64,000 nt of DNA from Cytophagaceae bacterium. Lineage in GTDB: Bacteria; Bacteroidota; Bacteroidia; Cytophagales; Spirosomataceae. The position numbers and the translations under genes were made by a program. The DNA is taken from contig CANFVE010000003.1 in NCBI GenBank assembly GCA_947450365.1, positions 1-64,000 on the forward strand, written 5' to 3'. The notes under the pieces were generated by a model that worked only from the letters and a program-made list of their open reading frames with translations, was not told the DNA's origin and searched no databases. Shown in pieces: positions 9,074-17,117 of the stretch (positions are counted from its first letter, which is position 1; every line of letters starts with the position of its first letter).

Positions 9074-10399
9074 ATGAAGAAAGTAGCATTTTATACCTTA
9101 GGTTGTAAATTGAATTTTGCGGAATCCAGCTCGATTGCACGTTCGCTTCAGCCTTTAGATTTTGAACGGGTCGAGTTTCAGGAAACGCCAGATCTTTTTG
9201 TGATTAATACCTGTTCTGTTACTGAGCAGGCGGATAAGAAATGCAAAAAAGTTGTTCGCGAAGCAAAAAAAATCAATCCAAACTCCATCGTGGTGGTGAT
9301 TGGTTGTTATGCCCAATTAAAGCCTGAGGAAATTTCTGCGATTCCAGGTGTTGATTTAGTGTTAGGGGCCAATGAGAAGTTTCAGGTAGCCTCGCTTATT
9401 CTACCCTATTTGTCGAGAACCGAGAAGTCGTTGCCAAAATTAATCGCTTCAGAGATTCGCTACGATTTGGATTATCATGCCTCCTATTCAGTGAATGATC
9501 GAACACGTACATTCTTAAAGGTGCAAGATGGATGTGATTATCCTTGTTCTTATTGTACGATTCCTTTAGCTCGTGGACAAAGTAGATCGGATAGCATTGA
9601 CAAAGTATTAGCTCTCGTTGATGAAATATCGGCCAAAGGTGTGAAAGAAATTGTCCTAACCGGCGTGAATATTGGGGATTTTGGAATCCAACAAGGTACG
9701 CGCAAAGAAAGTTTCTTTGAATTGATTCAAGCCCTGGACAAACACGAAGGAATCGATCGGTATCGAATTTCGTCGATTGAACCTAATTTACTTCATCCGG
9801 AAATGATTCAGTTTTTGGGGAATTCCAAACGTTTTGTCCCTCATTTTCATATTCCTTTGCAATCTGGTTCCAATTCCGTTTTGCGATTGATGAAACGTAG
9901 GTATCAGCGTGAATTATATGTAGATCGGGTTCGTATGATACGCCAACAAATGCCTCAGGCCTGCATCGGTGTGGATGTCATTGTGGGTCATCCCGGTGAA
10001 ACGGATGAATTATTTTTAGAAACCTATTCCTTTTTACAGGAATTGGATATAGCTTATTTGCACGTTTTCCCCTATTCGGAACGTCCCAATACCTTTGCGG
10101 TAGATATGAAACCCAAAGTCGATGGGGCTAAAAAATCGGAACGCTCCAAAATGCTTCATATATTATCGGAGAAAAAACGTCGGGAATTTTACGAAAGTCA
10201 ATTAGGTCGTACGGGACATGTGTTATTTGAGGAGTCAAATTCCGATGGCATGATGGAGGGATTTTCAGAGAATTACGTACGATTTGTCACAGAATATGAT
10301 CCTTTGCTCGTGAATACGATTCAACCCGTTCGTTATAAATCCATATCTGAAATAGGCGATGTACTTGGGGAAATATTAATTACGTCGGCCTTTGCTTAA
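9074..10399 (+). CDS. mtaB: tRNA (t6A37) methylthiotransferase MtaB
   Basis: 441 aa radical-SAM methylthiotransferase. The UPF0004 domain carries three cluster cysteines: C11 (TLGCKLNFAE), C47 (VINTCSVTEQAD) and C78 (VIGCYAQ). The radical-SAM domain has C154-x3-C158-x2-C161 in DGCDYPCSYC, and a C-terminal TRAM-like region follows. KLNFAE and the CSVT segment point to MtaB (ms2t6A at tRNA position 37) rather than MiaB or RimO. The start was moved 18 codons downstream: the longer frame begins inside the GSII terminator, while this ATG follows a promoter and a GAGAGGA site. Its stop overlaps the stop of the opposing hydrolase gene by 4 nt. Confidence 0.93.
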   Translation: MKKVAFYTLGCKLNFAESSSIARSLQPLDFERVEFQETPDLFVINTCSVTEQADKKCKKVVREAKKINPNSIVVVIGCYAQLKPEEISAIPGVDLVLGANEKFQVASLILPYLSRTEKSLPKLIASEIRYDLDYHASYSVNDRTRTFLKVQDGCDYPCSYCTIPLARGQSRSDSIDKVLALVDEISAKGVKEIVLTGVNIGDFGIQQGTRKESFFELIQALDKHEGIDRYRISSIEPNLLHPEMIQFLGNSKRFVPHFHIPLQSGSNSVLRLMKRRYQRELYVDRVRMIRQQMPQACIGVDVIVGHPGETDELFLETYSFLQELDIAYLHVFPYSERPNTFAVDMKPKVDGAKKSERSKMLHILSEKKRREFYESQLGRTGHVLFEESNSDGMMEGFSENYVRFVTEYDPLLVNTIQPVRYKSISEIGDVLGEILITSAFA

Positions 10400-11088
10400 T
10401 CCTCCACTAATTTGGATTTTATTAGGTTGATAAGCTTCAGTCTTGTTTCCTCTGTTAATTGGAAATCGTGATCTAAGTCTTCGAAAATCATTTTTGTTGA
10501 TGGATTCATTGCATATTTTTCGATTACCTCTCTACCTCCATAACGATCATGTTCGCCTTGTATAATTAGGGTTGGCGTATTTACATCTTTGAGATGTTCG
10601 TATCGAAAAGGTTCTTCATTCCTTTCTGGATGTTTAAATGGGTAACCCAAACAAATGATTTGTTGGATCGGAACTTGTAATGACGCCTTTGTGGCCAAAA
10701 CGGCTCCTGCTGATCGGCCGATTAATGTAATTTCGGAATCAGTCGGAAATTTTTTCAATTGATGGACTAAAGCTTTCAAGCGTAAATTTATATCATTTGT
10801 ATTTTCTCTAAAGGATTTGATGTAGGCTATATCAAATAAGCCTTGTTTTAAAAAAACGAAGGCTATGATACTCGTTCGGGCTATTTTTCTTACGAAGGTA
10901 AATTTCTTAAGGAAGGTTGGTACGTAATTAAAAATGGGAAGACTGAAGGTTCGTCTGATTTGATCGCAAGGGTCAAAATATATGATAAAGGGCAGTTGTT
11001 TAAGTTTGGCAAATACATCGGTGTATAAATGGCTATCTTTTTCTAGATTTTCGCGGCCAATCAAGACGATGATTTGTTTATTTGTCAT
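10396..11088 (-). CDS. alpha/beta-hydrolase family protein
   Basis: 230 aa. The fold is recognisable from the nucleophile elbow GRSAGA (Ser), the acid residue in IIQGEHDRYGG (Asp) and the histidine in DLDHDFQLTEE, a complete catalytic triad. It opens with IIVLIGREN, an early beta-strand. No signal peptide, so cytoplasmic. Substrate unknown; it resembles small dienelactone-hydrolase or KANL3/Tex30-like hydrolases. I use an internal ATG (MTNKQIIVLIG) because the preceding 18 codons are lysine- and tyrosine-rich and outside the fold. Separated from amt by a terminator, so it needs its own promoter, which I cannot place with confidence. Confidence 0.75.
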   Translation of the reverse strand: MTNKQIIVLIGRENLEKDSHLYTDVFAKLKQLPFIIYFDPCDQIRRTFSLPIFNYVPTFLKKFTFVRKIARTSIIAFVFLKQGLFDIAYIKSFRENTNDINLRLKALVHQLKKFPTDSEITLIGRSAGAVLATKASLQVPIQQIICLGYPFKHPERNEEPFRYEHLKDVNTPTLIIQGEHDRYGGREVIEKYAMNPSTKMIFEDLDHDFQLTEETRLKLINLIKSKLVED

Positions 11089-11141
11089 GAAGTTTAAAAC
11101 AAGGTATTTGTCAAGATAGGAAAATTTGAATGGATAAAACA

Positions 11142-11174
11142 AAAAAGTCGGACATCAAAGACATCCGACTTTTT
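11142..11174 (-). terminator. terminator of the porin-amt transcript
   Basis: Stem AAAAAGTCGGA / TCCGACTTTTT with an 11-base loop, followed on the minus strand by TTTTTTGTTTT. It lies 51 nt after the amt stop, between amt and the hydrolase start. The A/T flanks would also allow some function on the plus strand. Confidence 0.85.
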
Positions 11175-11224
11175 GATTGAAACAAAACCACAAGAACCAT
11201 TACTTGCGGCTCAGTTTGTTTGGA

Positions 11225-12571
11225 TTATTCAGCTAACGACTCATCGTGTTGTGAAATATCCAATCCTAATCTTTCTTCTTCCTCATTAACACGTAACGGA
11301 ATGATTTTGTCCGTGATGATTAACAGGATATAAGATACGCCAAAGGCAAAGGCAGATACAATTGCCATGGCTAATAAATGCTTTAAGAACAAGGCTGATT
11401 CTCCGTAGAATAAACCATTTTCAGCGACAGCCGCATTCACTGCGCTTGTTGCGAAAATACCGGTCATCAACATACCCACCATACCACCTACGCCATGGCA
11501 AGGAAATACGTCTAAGGTATCATCTAAATTTGAAGTGGCTCTCCAGTGTGCTACGATGTTCGAAATAATCGCTGCTACCACACCAATAAAGATGGCTACC
11601 GGAACGGTTACAAAACCTGAAGCAGGCGTAATGGCTACTAAACCTACTACAGCACCGATACAAAAGCCTAGGGCACTTACTTTTTTGCCACGAGTCACAT
11701 CGAATAAGATCCAAGATAAACCAGCTGCAGCAGCGGCAACGTGTGTCGTTGCAAAAGCCGTTACAGCTAAAGAATTAGCTCCAACCGCAGAACCTGCGTT
11801 AAAACCAAACCATCCGAACCATAATAAACCAGTTCCTAATAATACGTAAGGAATGTTAGCTGGAGGCAAGATGTTCGACTCAATGTGTGATTTTCTACGA
11901 CGAAGGTATAAAGCACCGGCTAATGCGGCCCAACCAGCTGACATGTGTACAACCGTTCCTCCTGCAAAATCCAATACACCTAAATTAAACAAGAAACCAT
12001 CTGGATGCCATGTCCAGTGTGCTAATGGTGCATAAACTACAATACAAAATAGAACCATGAATAATACAAAGGCACGGAAATTAATACGCTCAGCTAATGC
12101 ACCAGAAATAAGCGCTGGAGTGATAACGGCAAATTTCATTTGGAAAAATGCGAACAAAGCAAATGGAATAGTGAACTTTAATTGGTCTGCAGAACCCAAT
12201 GATAATTTATGATCAAAAACATTGTTGAACATAAAAAATGTACGAGGATCGCCAATCCAGCCGCCTAAGGAATCTCCAAAAGCTAAACTAAAACCAAAAA
12301 CAATCCAGATGACAGAAATAACACCCATGGCAATGAAGGATTGCAACATAGTTGAAATGACGTTTTTATGATTTACCATACCTCCGTAGAAATAAGCTAA
12401 TCCTGGTGTCATCAATAATACAAGGCCTGAGGCCACAATCATCCACGCCGTATCACCGGTATCTAAGCCTTCTGTTGGCATAGCTCCAGGAATCGAGGTG
12501 GTAAAAAGTGCGATAATCGCAACGGCTACTAATACAAGCAGCGGGATCCAAGTTGGTTTTTGTGTCGTCAT
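11225..12571 (-). CDS. amt: ammonium transporter Amt
   Basis: 448 aa inner-membrane Amt/MEP/Rh channel with about 11 hydrophobic segments after an N-terminal hydrophobic stretch. Family motifs: DTGDTAWMIVASGLVLLMTPGLA near the start (only partly quoted elsewhere), FYGGMV, FAGGTVVHMSAG, and FPCHGVGGMVGML holding one of the pore histidines. Conducts NH4+/NH3 into the cytoplasm for the two glutamine synthetases nearby. No PII (glnK) gene is adjacent, unlike in many bacteria. It lies 35 nt after the outer-membrane barrel gene, with no promoter between, so the two form an operon. Confidence 0.95.
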   Translation of the reverse strand: MTTQKPTWIPLLVLVAVAIIALFTTSIPGAMPTEGLDTGDTAWMIVASGLVLLMTPGLAYFYGGMVNHKNVISTMLQSFIAMGVISVIWIVFGFSLAFGDSLGGWIGDPRTFFMFNNVFDHKLSLGSADQLKFTIPFALFAFFQMKFAVITPALISGALAERINFRAFVLFMVLFCIVVYAPLAHWTWHPDGFLFNLGVLDFAGGTVVHMSAGWAALAGALYLRRRKSHIESNILPPANIPYVLLGTGLLWFGWFGFNAGSAVGANSLAVTAFATTHVAAAAAGLSWILFDVTRGKKVSALGFCIGAVVGLVAITPASGFVTVPVAIFIGVVAAIISNIVAHWRATSNLDDTLDVFPCHGVGGMVGMLMTGIFATSAVNAAVAENGLFYGESALFLKHLLAMAIVSAFAFGVSYILLIITDKIIPLRVNEEEERLGLDISQHDESLAE

Positions 12572-12606
12572 GTTTGTAAACGTTTAGGTGAAAAAATGGA
12601 TATATA

Positions 12607-13749
12607 TTAAAACTTATAAATGAAGTGTAATCCTAAAGTTGTTTGAGATTTTTGTGCTTTGCCGTCACCATCTGTGAATTGAGCGGTTTTGTAGGCGTCT
12701 GATCTTAATTCTGGTTTGATTAGCAAATGTCCTTCTGCAGCAGTAAATGTAGCTGTCAATGTGAATGAACTAACATTTGTTCCACCACCATCAGCATTGC
12801 GCAATGCGCGTGCGCCTGAAGTGTTATCGAAAACCTCATAACGGCCACCTAAGCTAAATTTATCTGTAAAGGCATAATTGCTATATAAAGCTACTCCACC
12901 CCAAGTTTTGCTATTACCTACACTTCCACCACCTTGATAATCACCTGTTTGTGAACCGTAGGCGGCATTCAATCCCAAGAGATATTTAGGTGTGATTTGG
13001 TAAGATGTTGTTAAATCTAAAAGGTTATAAGACCCTGAATCATCTTTTCCTGATGGTAATGGCGCTGCTTCATTTGATGTGATTCCATTGATGTACAAAT
13101 TCCAACCGGCTACTGGGGAAGTGAAAACTTGGTAAATAAATCCTTTAGCAGCATTGTTGTCGTTCAAATTATCAACATTGTTTACTAAACCAACCATCGC
13201 TGAGAATTTATCACTAAACGCGTAATTAGCTTTGGCACCGATGTGATAGAATGGACCGTTGTTGAATAGATTGGAAAGAGAATAATTATAGTTTGTTGGA
13301 GCGTCAATAACTTCATATCCAATATGCGTACCAAATTGACCCGCCGTAATCGTTAATTTATCGCTCGCTTTCCAATTGAAATAGGCTTGCTTAATTGCCA
13401 AAGCAGTGGTCGCTTTTCCCGCACCCAAAGGTCCGATGACATTTCCGTATTGACCAAGGTCAGCGTTGGGTCCAAAAGTTAAATCTACAACTACATCTGA
13501 AGATTTCGTGCTATATCCAAATTTGGTTTGAACTAAACCCAAAGAGAACTGGCTTGATTTTTGATCGAACGCGCGTTCGTAACCTGAAACACCTAAGTTG
13601 CTTCTGCTTGTTGGACTATTGAAGTTTAACATATAGTACGAATCAATGTAACCCGAAAATGTAAACTTGGATGCCTCAGCTTCTTTTTCTTGGGAAAATC
13701 CACAAAATGCTGTTGCGGCAAATAAGGCGGTGAAGATAGATTTTTTCAT
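12607..13749 (-). CDS. outer-membrane beta-barrel porin paired with Amt
   Basis: 380 aa. Signal peptide MKKSIFTALFAATAFCGFSQ, then a chain of alternating amphipathic strands ending in an aromatic residue (GLHFIYKF), the outer-membrane barrel C-terminal signal. It resembles the BBP2/putative porin families of Bacteroidota: FSGYIDSYYMLNF near the N-terminus and AGQFGTHIGYEVIDAP mid-protein. Expected to be a trimeric or monomeric channel in the outer membrane. It is first in a two-gene unit with amt, so a role in letting ammonium or a related nitrogen source through the outer membrane is the natural inference, not shown by sequence. Confidence 0.82.
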   Translation of the reverse strand: MKKSIFTALFAATAFCGFSQEKEAEASKFTFSGYIDSYYMLNFNSPTSRSNLGVSGYERAFDQKSSQFSLGLVQTKFGYSTKSSDVVVDLTFGPNADLGQYGNVIGPLGAGKATTALAIKQAYFNWKASDKLTITAGQFGTHIGYEVIDAPTNYNYSLSNLFNNGPFYHIGAKANYAFSDKFSAMVGLVNNVDNLNDNNAAKGFIYQVFTSPVAGWNLYINGITSNEAAPLPSGKDDSGSYNLLDLTTSYQITPKYLLGLNAAYGSQTGDYQGGGSVGNSKTWGGVALYSNYAFTDKFSLGGRYEVFDNTSGARALRNADGGGTNVSSFTLTATFTAAEGHLLIKPELRSDAYKTAQFTDGDGKAQKSQTTLGLHFIYKF

Positions 13750-13791
13750 GTGCGGTAATTGTTTAAGTATGATAAATGCTTGACTACGTCA

Positions 13792-13822
13792 CAAATATGT
13801 GATAACTAATATTACAAAACAA
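13792..13822 (-). promoter_or_regulatory. promoter of the porin-amt operon
   Basis: On the minus strand TTG (13822-13820), 20 nt, then CATATTTG (13799-13792): one mismatch from TAnnTTTG with ideal spacing. Leader to the ATG is about 40 nt. Confidence 0.55.
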
Positions 13823-13920
13823 GTAAAATCGAAAATTTTTAAACCTATTTTTATCAATTTTACAAAAAAATGTAAATAATTGGTTAAAATTTAAACCTCC
13901 AATTTAGTTTTTTGCAAAAA

Positions 13921-13944
13921 ATATTTAAAAATATATTTAAAAAT
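13921..13944. repeat. A/T-rich tandem 12-mer (two copies) in the porin-ferredoxin spacer
   Basis: Two perfect copies of ATATTTAAAAAT in tandem within the 317-base gap 13750-14066, which otherwise holds the porin promoter, very A/T-rich sequence and the ferredoxin terminator. I see no gene in this gap. The repeat may act as an UP-like or bendable element, or may be chance in A/T-rich DNA. Confidence 0.45.
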
Positions 13945-14010
13945 AGACCTATTGGTAAAATACAATTTAAAATTACTGAATTTGTTGATGGATAAATAAG
14001 ATAAAACAAA

Positions 14011-14041
14011 GAAAAAGGCCTACCCAAAATGGGTAGGCCTT
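14011..14041 (-). terminator. terminator of the ferredoxin gene
   Basis: Perfect 11-bp stem AAGGCCTACCC / GGGTAGGCCTT with a 5-base loop; on the minus strand it is followed by TTTTTCTTTG. It begins 26 nt after the ferredoxin stop. Confidence 0.9.
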
Positions 14042-14066
14042 CCTATAAACCGATAGGTAAGTTTGT

Positions 14067-14414
14067 TTATTCAGCGTGCAACCAAGATTTTTTGGCTTGC
14101 AGTGTTTCTGTATCCTCTACGTGATCTGGATCAGGAACGCAACAATCCACTGGGCATACCGCAGCACATTGTGGTTCTTCATGAAAACCGGTGCATTCTG
14201 TGCATTTATCAGGTACAATGTAATAAAATTCTTCTGAAACGGGTTCAACGGGCGTTTTCGCATCCATCGAACTACCATCTTCTAATTCCACTTCGGTTAA
14301 TGAAGTCCCTCCTGCCCATGTCCATTCTACACCACCTTCATAAATAGCTGTGTTTGGACATTCTGGTTCGCATGCCCCACAGTTAATACATTCATCTGTA
14401 ATGATAATTGCCAT
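14067..14414 (-). CDS. 4Fe-4S dicluster ferredoxin
   Basis: 115 aa. The first cluster motif is at the N-terminus: C9-C12-C15-C19 in [17 protein letters not shown]. The second set lies around [24 protein letters not shown]. The insert between them and the acidic linker are typical of Bacteroidota ferredoxins of this type. Soluble electron carrier. The open frame extends 24 codons upstream, but that extension has no ferredoxin character; the family starts at [13 protein letters not shown]. It is divergent from the LuxC-like acyl-CoA reductase, a pairing I know from many Bacteroidota genomes and which suggests it feeds electrons to a partner enzyme (inference). Confidence 0.93.
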   Translation of the reverse strand: MAIIITDECINCGACEPECPNTAIYEGGVEWTWAGGTSLTEVELEDGSSMDAKTPVEPVSEEFYYIVPDKCTECTGFHEEPQCAAVCPVDCCVPDPDHVEDTETLQAKKSWLHAE

Positions 14415-14536
14415 AAAATCTTTAAAAATTTCGTGCAATTTACATACATATTTTTGAATAGTATATAATTTATAAAGACTAATCAAAAAAAATCAAAGCT
14501 TTGTATGTACTTTTAGCATTCAATTCAGCCATTCGC

Positions 14537-15550
14537 ATGCAAAAAGCTTATTTTTTAGACTTAATTCATTTTTTAAAATCCTATTTTAATGATTCATCAA
14601 ATAAGGAAAAAATAGAACTATTTATAGAAAAAGCAAAAAATGAAAATGCATGGTTTTCGGATTCCTTGATTCGTCATGCGATGAAGTCCATTGAAAACCA
14701 GTTTTTTGATCGGAGTATTTGGGAACAGTTTTTTGTTGAACAGGGTGATCCATCCATGAATACGAAAATAGTTGGTCTCGTGTTAGCAGGTAATTTACCT
14801 GCGGTTGGACTACATGATGTCCTCATGACCTTAGCCAGTGGTCATGAGGCTTGGGTGAAGCCTAGTTCCCAAGATAAAGCTTTAATTGAACTATATATTC
14901 AGATTATTCAGGAATTTCATACAAGAATTCCAATTCAAATAGTCGACCGTCTTCAAGGTATTCAGGCTGTTATAGCCACAGGAAGTGATTTTTCAGGCGG
15001 TTATTTTGCACATTATTTTGCTCAAATGCCTCATATCATTCGTAAAAATCGAAGTTCCTTAGCTATTTTAACGGGTCAAGAAACAAATGCCGATTTTACC
15101 CAATTGGCCCGAGATATTTTTACATATTATGGACTTGGGTGTCGCAACGTTTCTAGCCTTGCCGTACCTGTTGATTATGATTTAACCCCTTTGTTTGACG
15201 TTTTGACTAAAGAAACGTGGGTTCTAGACCACTCAAAATATTCGAATAATTTTCAGTATCACCGTACCTTATTTCTGTTAAATCAAATTCCTCATTTTGA
15301 TTTAGGAAATGTATTAGTCACCGAAAATGATGCCTTGGTTTCCCCAGTGGGTGTTTTGTATATACACCGCTATGCCAATCTAGTAGATTTAGAATCTTGG
15401 TTAACTATGCATGAAGAAAAAATTCAGTGCAAAGTAAGTCAATCTAATGATCTAGAAGGAACAATTGCTTTTGGAATGACCCAAGAACCCGGTTTAGCAG
15501 ATTTTGCAGATGGTGTAAATACTTATACGTTTTTGGCCAATTTGTCATAA
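14537..15550 (+). CDS. LuxC-family acyl-CoA reductase
   Basis: 337 aa from the chosen ATG (MQKAYFLDLIHFL). It matches the acyl-CoA reductase (LuxC) family: GLVLAGNLPAVGLHDV as nucleotide-binding segment, GHEAWVKPSSQD, RKNRSSLAILTG and YYGLGCRNVSSL with the likely catalytic cysteine C202. In luminous bacteria LuxC reduces acyl groups to fatty aldehydes; in Bacteroidota the role is not settled and it sits with a ferredoxin and often serine-pathway genes. The frame opens 12 codons earlier, within the probable promoter region. Its last 28 bases overlap the end of the opposing PAP2 gene. Confidence 0.85.
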   Translation: MQKAYFLDLIHFLKSYFNDSSNKEKIELFIEKAKNENAWFSDSLIRHAMKSIENQFFDRSIWEQFFVEQGDPSMNTKIVGLVLAGNLPAVGLHDVLMTLASGHEAWVKPSSQDKALIELYIQIIQEFHTRIPIQIVDRLQGIQAVIATGSDFSGGYFAHYFAQMPHIIRKNRSSLAILTGQETNADFTQLARDIFTYYGLGCRNVSSLAVPVDYDLTPLFDVLTKETWVLDHSKYSNNFQYHRTLFLLNQIPHFDLGNVLVTENDALVSPVGVLYIHRYANLVDLESWLTMHEEKIQCKVSQSNDLEGTIAFGMTQEPGLADFADGVNTYTFLANLS

Positions 15551-16071
15551 AGTACTTTCTTTAGCACAAGCGAGCTGAAGATTCCTATGGCAGCGCCAAC
15601 GAATACATCAATGGGATAATGTGCCCCCAAATAGATTCGACTATACGCGATTACAAAGGCCCAGAAGAAAAGAATATACCCAGTCCTTTTGGTTTTGCTA
15701 ATCATATATATAGCCATGGCTAAGGCAAATGAATTCGCTGCATGGGAAGAACAAAATCCGTACATGCCCCCGCAACCATCCGGCAAATGAATCCATGATT
15801 GAAAAGCTTCCACGTGACAGGGACGAATACGTTTTACGATGGGTTTCAACAAGGATGAGGATATTTGATCTGCTAAGGCAACTGTACTAATTAAATAAAG
15901 AATTGATTTCCAGGCCTTCTTTTTGTACTGATCAACTAGCTTTTTGATGATGAAAAGGTACAATGGAATCCAAATATATTTATTGGAAAACATAATCATC
16001 AGGATATCCAAATGCTCTGAATGTGAGGTGTTTATGAATTTAAATAAGTCCGAATCCCAGGTTGGAAACAT
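15523..16071 (-). CDS. PAP2-family membrane phosphatase
   Basis: 182 aa with about five hydrophobic segments. The three-part PAP2 signature is present: KPIVKRIRP, CSSHAANS (variant of PSGH, histidine kept) and SRIYLGAHYPIDV. Members remove phosphate from lipid substrates such as undecaprenyl diphosphate, phosphatidic acid or lipid A; the sequence does not decide among these. The active site should face the periplasm. It starts 3 nt after the trpS stop and is thus probably cotranscribed. Its C-terminal coding end overlaps the LuxC-like gene on the other strand by 28 nt. Confidence 0.88.
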   Translation of the reverse strand: MFPTWDSDLFKFINTSHSEHLDILMIMFSNKYIWIPLYLFIIKKLVDQYKKKAWKSILYLISTVALADQISSSLLKPIVKRIRPCHVEAFQSWIHLPDGCGGMYGFCSSHAANSFALAMAIYMISKTKRTGYILFFWAFVIAYSRIYLGAHYPIDVFVGAAIGIFSSLVLKKVLYDKLAKNV

Positions 16072-16074
16072 AGC

Positions 16075-17046
16075 TTAAAAGTTAAATACCTCTCGAATGC
16101 GTGCAATTGTTTTCTCAGCTATCGGTCTTACTTTTTCTTCACCGATGGCCAATTTTTCTTCAATCAGTTTCGGATTCGCTTGAAAATACTCGAACTTTTC
16201 ACGGGCATCTTTAAAAAAGATGAGTAATGCCTCAAATAAATCTTGTTTGGCATGGCCATACCCATAGCCTCCCATAAGATAGCGTTCACGCATTTCATTT
16301 ATCTGCTGTGGCGTAGCAATTAATTGAAATAATTTAAAGGTAATATCTTCATTTGGATTTTTGGGTTCTTCCAATGGCGTCGTGTCCGTAACGATTTTTT
16401 TTATTTGCTTTAAAAGGTCTTTTTCTGGTAAAAAGATATCGATGTAATTGTTTAAGGACTTACTCATTTTTTGGCCATCAATGCCTGGAATGGTCATGAC
16501 ATCTTCATTGATTTGTGCTTTAGGAAGAACAAAAATGTCTTTATTCGTTAGTTTATTGACCGAATTTGCAATATCGCGGGTCATTTCAATATGTTGACGC
16601 TGGTCCTTCCCTACCGGTATAATTTCCGCATCATATAGAATAATGTCCGCCGCTTGTAATACCGGATAGGTAAATAAACCCGCATTGACGTCAGCTAATT
16701 TGCTCGATTTATCTTTGAAACTATGGGCATTGGCCAACATGGGAAAGGGCGTAAAACAATTCAAATACCACATCAATTCCGTATGAAATGGGGCCAATTT
16801 GGATTGCCTATAAAAGAAGTTTCGTTCCGTATCAAATCCGAAAGCCAACCAAGCCGCGGCAATCGCTAAGGTATTCGAGCGAATTGCAGGTCCATCCTTC
16901 AGACTCGTGAGGGTATGTAAATCAGCAATAAATAAAAACGACTCATTTCCAGGATTTTTGGATAATGATACCGCCGGCATGATGGCTCCTAAAATATTTC
17001 CGAGGTGGGGTTTGCCAGAAGCTTGAATGCCTGTTAATATGCGCAT
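16075..17046 (-). CDS. trpS: tryptophan--tRNA ligase
   Basis: 323 aa class I synthetase of normal bacterial length. N-terminal TGIQASGKPHLGN holds the HIGH-equivalent PHLGN; GQKMSKSLNNYI holds KMSKS. Also FLFIADLHTLTS, ILYDAEIIPVGKDQRQHIE and the C-terminal helical anticodon-binding part. It charges tRNA(Trp) in the cytoplasm. First gene of a two-gene unit with the PAP2 phosphatase. No T-box or leader peptide is visible in the 71-base gap upstream. Confidence 0.96.
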   Translation of the reverse strand: MRILTGIQASGKPHLGNILGAIMPAVSLSKNPGNESFLFIADLHTLTSLKDGPAIRSNTLAIAAAWLAFGFDTERNFFYRQSKLAPFHTELMWYLNCFTPFPMLANAHSFKDKSSKLADVNAGLFTYPVLQAADIILYDAEIIPVGKDQRQHIEMTRDIANSVNKLTNKDIFVLPKAQINEDVMTIPGIDGQKMSKSLNNYIDIFLPEKDLLKQIKKIVTDTTPLEEPKNPNEDITFKLFQLIATPQQINEMRERYLMGGYGYGHAKQDLFEALLIFFKDAREKFEYFQANPKLIEEKLAIGEEKVRPIAEKTIARIREVFNF

Positions 17047-17105
17047 AATTTGATTTAATTTTTACAAAAATCATTAAAATTGGGCAATTCTCCCAATAAA
17101 ATTCT

Positions 17106-17113
17106 TAATTTCG
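17106..17113 (+). promoter_or_regulatory. possible -7 element directly before the DUF2461 gene
   Basis: TAATTTCG, one mismatch from TAnnTTTG, ends only 4 nt before the ATG, so any transcript from it would be leaderless or nearly so. Confidence 0.4.
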
Positions 17114-17117
17114 TTAC

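Noticed and set aside
13750-14066. Possible small gene in the 317-base gap between porin and ferredoxin
   Set aside because: Very A/T-rich, stop-dense in all frames; it is explained by a promoter, a short tandem repeat and a terminator.
14415-14486. 24-codon extension of the ferredoxin
   Set aside because: The family starts at [13 protein letters not shown]; the extension has no ferredoxin character and lies in the divergent promoter region.
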